Origin: Nitrospira sp. UBA2083
GTDB taxonomy: Bacteria > Nitrospirota > Nitrospiria > Nitrospirales > Nitrospiraceae
Reading direction: 5' to 3'
Length of the DNA: 29,508 nucleotides
Assembly (NCBI GenBank): GCA_002331625.1
Contig: DCZN01000065.1
Span: 21,554-51,061 of the forward strand
Below the pieces are notes generated by a model. It was not told the DNA's origin. It saw only the letters and a list, made by a program, of their open reading frames with translations, and ran no database searches. A program made the translations under genes and the position numbers. Below, one piece after another: positions 24,554 to 29,508 of the stretch. Position 1 is the stretch's first letter, and the number at the start of each line of letters is the position of its first letter.

Positions 24554-25777
24554 CTAGGCCGCCAGTCGAAGCGGCGTCGGCTCCTCCAGCAAGCGGACGA
24601 GATCCGCACAATGATTCGACCAATTGTACCGGTGCTCAACCAACTCTCGACCCTTCCGAGCTAGTCGAGCCGCTTCACCAGGCTCTTGAATGTGACGCAA
24701 GACCCGTTCAAGCGCCCGCGCGATCGATGGACCATCCGTGCCATCGGCAACCAAGATGGGATGCACTTGATTCAGGATCTCCGGGATCGCTCCGATCGGT
24801 GTACCAAGAACCGGTGTTCCGCAAGCCATCGCCTCGACGATCACGAGTCCAAACCCTTCCAACTGAAGGCTGGGCACCACGACAAGGTCGGCGGCCTGAT
24901 AGTAGTGCGTCAATTGTCCTTCAGGGATAAACCCTGTGAGACGGACATAATCATTCAATCCTTTCCGTCGGATATCCTCATGTAATTGTTTGCGCAAGGG
25001 GCCTTCTCCTCCGATCACGAGCAGCACATCTCGGCGAGCCACGACCAACATTTCAAGCGCATTCAACAAATTTTCCAATCCCATTCTAGAGACAAGGTTA
25101 CGAACTGTGAACAAAACCGTGCGATCAGGTGGGAGGTCGAGCACTGTCTTGGCATGTCGCCGATTAGGTGTACAGACAAAGGTGCGGGGATCAACTGCTC
25201 CGGGGATCTGTCCCATGCGGTCCGCAGAAATCCCGTGAGCCTTCATTGCCCGCTGACGCATGAATTGGCTCAAGACCACAACACGATCACATCGCGAGAT
25301 GACGGCGCGTTCCACTGCACGTCTGGCATGCAGGTTGAGATTTCGACGTAAACCTGTGAGGCCTGATCGAGCTGGTGGCTGTCTTGTGTCATACTCTTCG
25401 TGCGCGAGTGAGTGGCAGAGATAGATCCATCGGGATGCCGCGTGCCGGCGAAAGACAATCGGTCCAAGGCCGGCCATGGATTGATGAATGATGACCACAT
25501 CCAGAGGTTCAGTCGTGCGAAGCCGATCGAAACACAGGACAGATTGCCGTATTGAGGACCAGACAAAGGCCGCCTCATGCGTGCGACTGACCGGATACCG
25601 CCATTCTCGAATTCCATTTACCTCGATCATCCCTCTCGAGGCCTTCTCGGGAGCCCGAGTCATCAGCTCCACGTGATGGCCAAGTGCCGCCAATCCGAGC
25701 GCCTCATTGCGAAGCACTCGTTCCGCGCCTCCAATCACCTGTTCGACCGAGACTTCAGCCAGTAACAGTATCTTCAC
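24554..25777 (-). CDS. Glycosyltransferase family 4
   Basis: A second GT4 enzyme of 407 residues, only distantly similar to its neighbour. It begins VKILLLAEVSVEQVIGGAERVL, then RVVVLSQFMRQRA, GQIPGAVDPRTF, LVIGGEGPLRKQL, VVPSLQLEGFGLVIVEAMACG with the catalytic-region E-x7-E pattern, and GTPIGAIPEILN. Residues 20-21 carry the GGAE loop typical of GT4 proteins. I chose the GTG at 25777, whose TGA overlap (GTGA) with the stop of the asparagine-synthase gene implies coupled translation; the frame continues upstream to 25834 without similarity. It is likely one of the chain-extending enzymes of the cluster. Confidence 0.87.
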   Translation of the reverse strand: MKILLLAEVSVEQVIGGAERVLRNEALGLAALGHHVELMTRAPEKASRGMIEVNGIREWRYPVSRTHEAAFVWSSIRQSVLCFDRLRTTEPLDVVIIHQSMAGLGPIVFRRHAASRWIYLCHSLAHEEYDTRQPPARSGLTGLRRNLNLHARRAVERAVISRCDRVVVLSQFMRQRAMKAHGISADRMGQIPGAVDPRTFVCTPNRRHAKTVLDLPPDRTVLFTVRNLVSRMGLENLLNALEMLVVARRDVLLVIGGEGPLRKQLHEDIRRKGLNDYVRLTGFIPEGQLTHYYQAADLVVVPSLQLEGFGLVIVEAMACGTPVLGTPIGAIPEILNQVHPILVADGTDGPSIARALERVLRHIQEPGEAARLARKGRELVEHRYNWSNHCADLVRLLEEPTPLRLAA

Positions 25778-27705
25778 TGATACACCGCCGCTGCTGTTCG
25801 TGTTGCCGCCCCGACAGGCAACCCTCGATGCCATAGTTCCAGCACCATCAGCGCATACAGCTGATCAGAGAGGTTTCGTCGCCTGCTTTCATGTTCCTTG
25901 AACAGCCACTGGACATAGGCCGGATTGACATAGCCCCGTTTCCTGACGGCACCGTCCGACAACAGATCGTGAGCCATCTCGCGAAGGTCCTCTCGAAGCC
26001 ATCGAGCCATCGGCACCATGAATCCCTGTTTAGGGGCACGAAGCACCTCGTTCGGGAGTAACCCTCGCAACATGTCTCTCATCAATCCTTTCAGTTGCCA
26101 TCCGGAAAACCGCCATCGAGAGGGCACCCGCAGAGCGGCGGCTAGAAGGTGATGATCACAGAACGGAACGCGCACTTCGAGGGAGTGTGCCATGCTCATG
26201 CGATCGGCCATGTGGAGGAGATCGTCTGGCAGATAGCTCTGAAGATCGACACCCATGGCGCAGTTCACCGCGTCGGACGAGGGCCACTGATCGAACAAGA
26301 TATCGACCGGTCCGAGCGGTCTATCTGTCGCAAAGATCGGTTCCAAGTGTTCGCCCCAGAGCCTCCCATCCCAGCCTGCAGGAATGAACGTGGTCCATTT
26401 CCGGTATTGTTCCGACAGGGGAAGATGTCCATCTTGAAGAAATCGTTTCAGCCTCGCGGATTGATCACGGCCTGTTCCTGACTCACCGATATATCTGCTT
26501 GCTTTTGCGATGTAGTGACGTAGCATCTTCGGGAGATGCCGATACTGCTCGGCGGCGCGCAATCCAAGATATCGAGGGTACCCACCGAAGAGTTCGTCGC
26601 CACCGATTCCAGAAAGCGCCACAGTCACGGTCTGCTGTGCCACGGCTGAAACCAGATAGGTTGGGATGGCGGAAGAGTCCGCGAATGGTTCGCCCATCCC
26701 TTCAACGACCTTACTGACGAGAGTTGTCGCATCTGGACTAAGAATAGCTTCAGTGTGGGTTGTATTGAACCGGCGAGCGAGGAATCGTGCGGCTTCCAGC
26801 TCATTGAACGATTGATCGAACGGATGTTCGTAGCCGATCGAAAATGTCTTGATCGGAGCGACCTGGCGCTTGGCCATGATGGCCAGCAGTGATGCGGAAT
26901 CCAGGCCACCGGAGAGAAACAATCCCAACGGAACGTCGCTGACGAGATGTGCATTGACGGATTCTTCAAGCTCTCGCAATAGCTGTTCCTTAGCGTCCTG
27001 AATGCTCCATAGGCTGGTACTGCTTTGTTGCTCTTCCAGTCTGTAGTAATGAACCAATTCGACGCGACCGTCCCGTATGGTCATCATTTGACCGGGACGT
27101 AACTGATGAACTCCAGATACAATGGTGTCCGGTCCCGGCACATACAACTGCGTCAGAAACTCCGCAATGCTTTCCGGACGGATGCTCCAGTCCGATATCG
27201 CCTCGAGCAGCGAAGGAATCTCCGAGGAAAACAGGACGCGCATACCCGATCCGTGTTCCTGCTGACGGATCGTATAATACAGCGGCTTTATTCCAAGACG
27301 ATCACGAATCAGCCATGCCGTGCGGCGCTCCTGATCCCACAAGGCAATGGCGAACATGCCTCGTAATCGGTGAATCGCGTCAATCCCTTCATCTTCATAG
27401 AGGTGGACCAGGACTTCCGTGTCGCTGTGAGTCGAGAGATGGTGCCCTCTGTTGATCAGCTCATTCCGGATCTCTCGATAGTTGTAGATTTCACCGTTCA
27501 TGATCGCCAAAATTGTGCCGTTCTCGTTGGTGACCGGTTGCCGTCCCCCAGCGGGATCGATCACCCGAAGTCTCCTCGCGCCCAGCGCAATGCCAGGGAT
27601 TCGATAGATCCCTTCTTCGTCTGGTCCTCGATGGACGAGCCGCCGAAGCATCGGCTCAAGCGCAGCACCGTCATCTTCCCCGATAATCCCGCAGATTCCA
27701 CACAT
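25774..27705 (-). CDS. asnB: Asparagine synthase-like glutamine amidotransferase
   Basis: A cytoplasmic two-domain enzyme of 643 residues. The class II glutaminase domain starts with the processed nucleophile Cys2 (MCGICGIIG) and has HRGPDEEG and IMNGEIYNY. The synthetase domain carries the ATP pyrophosphatase loop SGGLDS (265-270) and the SGIGGDELFGGYPRY motif, then a C-terminal region rich in Arg. It would use glutamine and ATP to amidate a carboxylate. In a polysaccharide locus the acceptor could be a uronic-acid sugar rather than aspartate, as for related AsnB-like enzymes of other O-antigen clusters; that is inference. The start is fixed by Cys2. Two bases separate it from the small membrane protein gene before it. 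Confidence 0.92.
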   Translation of the reverse strand: MCGICGIIGEDDGAALEPMLRRLVHRGPDEEGIYRIPGIALGARRLRVIDPAGGRQPVTNENGTILAIMNGEIYNYREIRNELINRGHHLSTHSDTEVLVHLYEDEGIDAIHRLRGMFAIALWDQERRTAWLIRDRLGIKPLYYTIRQQEHGSGMRVLFSSEIPSLLEAISDWSIRPESIAEFLTQLYVPGPDTIVSGVHQLRPGQMMTIRDGRVELVHYYRLEEQQSSTSLWSIQDAKEQLLRELEESVNAHLVSDVPLGLFLSGGLDSASLLAIMAKRQVAPIKTFSIGYEHPFDQSFNELEAARFLARRFNTTHTEAILSPDATTLVSKVVEGMGEPFADSSAIPTYLVSAVAQQTVTVALSGIGGDELFGGYPRYLGLRAAEQYRHLPKMLRHYIAKASRYIGESGTGRDQSARLKRFLQDGHLPLSEQYRKWTTFIPAGWDGRLWGEHLEPIFATDRPLGPVDILFDQWPSSDAVNCAMGVDLQSYLPDDLLHMADRMSMAHSLEVRVPFCDHHLLAAALRVPSRWRFSGWQLKGLMRDMLRGLLPNEVLRAPKQGFMVPMARWLREDLREMAHDLLSDGAVRKRGYVNPAYVQWLFKEHESRRRNLSDQLYALMVLELWHRGLPVGAATRTAAAVYQ

Positions 27706-27707
27706 AG

Positions 27708-27959
27708 CTATTTCACTTTTTCAAGCACGACACGATCCCGGCGTTCTAACTCTTGTCGCTCCCGTTCATGTTGCGGTGAGACCGATTGGGGTGGAACATC
27801 GACCGGCTCATAGCGCGTATGTTTTGCCGTTCCGACTGACTCCAGTAATGCACGGATACCGAGTGCGGCGACCGCTCCCAGCAGACAGAGGAGCAGAATC
27901 ACACCCCATCCGCGGAGTGTCCGCTTCCAAGATCGGTGGTGGGCCAGGTAGGAACTCAT
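27708..27959 (-). CDS. Small single-pass membrane protein
   Basis: A protein of 83 residues with a basic N-terminus, one TM helix (about 19-41, rich in Leu/Ala) and a polar C-terminal tail with many Arg/Glu, likely helical (ERERQELERRDRVVLEKVK). I do not recognise a family. The ATG at 27959 overlaps the stop of the methyltransferase gene (ATGA), and the stop lies two bases before the amidotransferase start, so it is a genuine coupled gene. It could be a scaffold or membrane anchor for the cluster's enzymes. Confidence 0.75.
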   Translation of the reverse strand: MSSYLAHHRSWKRTLRGWGVILLLCLLGAVAALGIRALLESVGTAKHTRYEPVDVPPQSVSPQHERERQELERRDRVVLEKVK

Positions 27960-28843
27960 CCGGATCCTCTCAGCTGAGCGATGATTTCAAATGACGGACC
28001 CCACACAAGACGACCGCCTGTTACGACATATAGGGTCTGAGAAAGCGGCCATAGCACCGCTCGGCTCATCGTCCATTTCATTTGACTGAACCACGGATGG
28101 ACAGGAGAGAGAGGGCCTCGGCTCGGCTTCGAATTGCGGAGACTGATCACGGTCAGCCCCACACTTTCCATGAAGACCGTGAGTGCTCTGGTACTATAGA
28201 GATACCAATGAAACGCTTGATCATACTGTGAACCAATCCACCGAGCAGGAGTTCTCATCGAGAGATGAAACAGTCCGTTGGTTGCTCGTACAACCACAAT
28301 CCCGCCTGGTGCGAGGACTGCTGTGGCTTGGCGTAACATGACCACGGGATCTGTGACGGTTTCGAGCACATTGATCAGGGTCACGACCTGAAAATGCTTT
28401 GCCCAGTCACCACTTTTGACCGCATGTGGCGACAGAACCCGTATGCCCTTCTGAGCTGCGCGCATGGCTGCCGGCTTGGACAACTCAATTCCTGAGCAAT
28501 TCCACCCAGTTTGTCGACACAGTACCAAGAATTCTCCATCCCCACACCCGATATCTAGCAACGTGCCGGGAGGAGATCGGTGGAAAGATAGGTGCTGGAG
28601 GACGCTCTGAAACACAGGTTTCCGATCGTCTGATGCTTCAACCTCTCCATAGTCGGAGTCGTAGTCTTCTTGAAAATAGCCTTCGATGGACTCACGGGTT
28701 GGGCGAGGATAGAGAAACACGAGATCGCAGATTGGACAGCGCACATATCGCCTGGTCGCGGTATGAAACACTTCCGTTGGCTGCTTGTCGGTACCACACG
28801 GGCACCCGGTACCGATTGCTTGCTGATCGATCGCCATGGTCAT
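27956..28843 (-). CDS. Class I SAM-dependent methyltransferase with N-terminal Cys-rich motif
   Basis: A protein of 295 residues. Four cysteines (14, 16, 36, 39; C-x-C and CPIC) near the N-terminus look like a zinc-binding segment as in the C-methyltransferase-like sugar enzymes. The SAM-binding motif I is LLDIGCGDGEFL (95-106), followed by SGIELSKPAAMRAA (motif II acidic residue), VVTLINVLETVTDPVVML (motif IV-like) and PGGIVVVRATNG. The target is unknown; a sugar or a lipid-linked glycan is plausible. The ATG at 28843 overlaps the glycosyltransferase stop as ATGA; a second ATG at 28837 is possible. Confidence 0.85.
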   Translation of the reverse strand: MTMAIDQQAIGTGCPCGTDKQPTEVFHTATRRYVRCPICDLVFLYPRPTRESIEGYFQEDYDSDYGEVEASDDRKPVFQSVLQHLSFHRSPPGTLLDIGCGDGEFLVLCRQTGWNCSGIELSKPAAMRAAQKGIRVLSPHAVKSGDWAKHFQVVTLINVLETVTDPVVMLRQATAVLAPGGIVVVRATNGLFHLSMRTPARWIGSQYDQAFHWYLYSTRALTVFMESVGLTVISLRNSKPSRGPLSPVHPWFSQMKWTMSRAVLWPLSQTLYVVTGGRLVWGPSFEIIAQLRGSG

Positions 28844-29508
28844 GCTGCTTCCTGTCGTACCTCATGAGGCGCACCCGAAGACGCCGTGCGCAGAGCTGGC
28901 AGGGCGTCCTCAAATACCCTGACCGTGTCCTCAATCATTTTGCCAACCGAAAAATGCATCGCGACGTCTTGCTGGCCCGCCTTGGCCATACGTACCGCCA
29001 GAACAGGGTCATGGAGCAATCTTCGAATTGCTGTTTCTAGTGCAGAAGTATGGCGAGGAGGAACGAGCAATCCGTTTCGTCCATCCTGGATGATCTCCGG
29101 AACACCATTCACATGCGATGCCACGACAGGACGAGCCATGGCCATGGCCTCAAGCACAACGAACGGAAGCCCCTCCGACAGCGATGGCAGCACGACCACA
29201 TCGGCAGCCGCATACCAATCGGCGACATTAGACTGAGCTCCGGCGAAGCGACAGGCGTGCTCGACGCCCCGTTCTCTTGCCAACGACCGAAGCGGCTCTC
29301 GACCGTCGCCTTCTCCCACGAACAAGCACGTGAGCGATGGCCACTCTGTCAACAGACCAGGAAGTGCGTCGATCAAGAACCGATGGCCTTTTTGCTCCGT
29401 CAACCGTGCGACGGTGAGAAGTGCCGGACCGTCTCCCACACACCACTCACGCCTGATCTTCTGACGCCCTGCTGCACGAGAAAACTGTGTGAGGTCGACA
29501 CCATTTCT
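28840..29508 (-). CDS. Glycosyltransferase family 4, C-terminal part (cut by window edge)
   Basis: Only 222 residues of the C-terminal domain are in the window; the frame stays open to the edge at 29508 and upstream sequence is missing. The first residues read NGVDLTQFS, the usual GT4 motif that begins the C-terminal domain, so the N-terminal domain lies outside. Then come LLTVARLTEQKGHRFLIDA, LFVGEGDGREPL, VVLPSLSEGLPFVVLEAMA (E-x7-E pattern) and VASHVNGVPEIIQDGRNG. The GTG at 29439 is not a real start because homology continues upstream. Its stop overlaps the methyltransferase start (ATGA). Confidence 0.9.
   Translation of the reverse strand, partial: RNGVDLTQFSRAAGRQKIRREWCVGDGPALLTVARLTEQKGHRFLIDALPGLLTEWPSLTCLFVGEGDGREPLRSLARERGVEHACRFAGAQSNVADWYAAADVVVLPSLSEGLPFVVLEAMAMARPVVASHVNGVPEIIQDGRNGLLVPPRHTSALETAIRRLLHDPVLAVRMAKAGQQDVAMHFSVGKMIEDTVRVFEDALPALRTASSGAPHEVRQEAA

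Noticed and set aside
17104..29508. Exosortase/PEP-CTERM locus
   Set aside because: The asparagine-synthase-like gene and glycosyltransferases can occur in such loci, but no exosortase, PEP-CTERM protein or chain-length determinant is visible in the window.
1..29508. CRISPR arrays, tRNA/rRNA genes, transposases, integrases, att sites
   Set aside because: I looked for regularly spaced repeats, clover-leaf sequences and mobile-element proteins and found none.

Overview
The window reads as chromosomal DNA of a GC-rich Gram-negative bacterium. Lipoprotein signal peptides, a hybrid histidine kinase with a periplasmic sensor, a pseudopilin-like fragment and a WecA-type envelope glycan initiator all support a diderm cell. 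My best guess is the phylum Nitrospirota, close to Nitrospira, from the overall style: YVTN-type propeller lipoproteins, a GspG-like tail and heptamer intergenic repeats. This is an inference and no search backs it. I saw no tRNA, rRNA, CRISPR array, transposase or phage gene. The long antisense frames that shadow the real genes are typical of GC-rich DNA.

Layout. Positions 1-255 hold the C-terminal end of a pseudopilin-like protein whose frame is broken near the window edge. Positions 268-6638 are a translationally coupled signalling pair: a 1401-residue hybrid kinase (HAMP, two GAF, HisKA/HATPase, two receivers, Hpt) and a REC-PAS-GGDEF-EAL protein with a degenerate GGDEF site and an intact EAL site, so probably a phosphorelay feeding a c-di-GMP phosphodiesterase. 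Positions 6668-9216 (minus) carry two paralogous beta-propeller lipoproteins, each with its own promoter. Positions 9368-17065 are mixed housekeeping genes: an SDR protein, a CPBP membrane protease, a class V aminotransferase with an amidohydrolase, a J-domain protein, an MFS transporter and a protein of unknown function.

From the right edge back to 17104 (minus strand) runs one long, tightly packed gene train: glycosyltransferase (cut by the edge), methyltransferase, small membrane protein, asparagine-synthase-like amidotransferase, two GT4 glycosyltransferases, an unusual exported PHP-like protein, WbqC-like protein, PIG-L deacetylase, DegT aminotransferase, WecA-type phosphoglycosyl transferase, and finally mtnA. 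Overlapping ATGA/GTGA junctions and gaps of 2-40 bases make a single operon likely. It looks like part of a surface polysaccharide locus: WecA would load the first sugar phosphate on undecaprenyl phosphate, the glycosyltransferases extend it, and the DegT, PIG-L, WbqC, AsnB-like and methyltransferase proteins make or decorate amino sugars. Polymerase and export genes are not in the window and may lie beyond the right edge.

The most unusual items are the PHP-like protein split by two predicted membrane helices and lacking canonical metal ligands, a run of promoters placed so close to start codons that transcripts should be leaderless, the operator-like repeat array over the promoter of the 9216 lipoprotein gene, and mtnA at the tail of a glycan operon.
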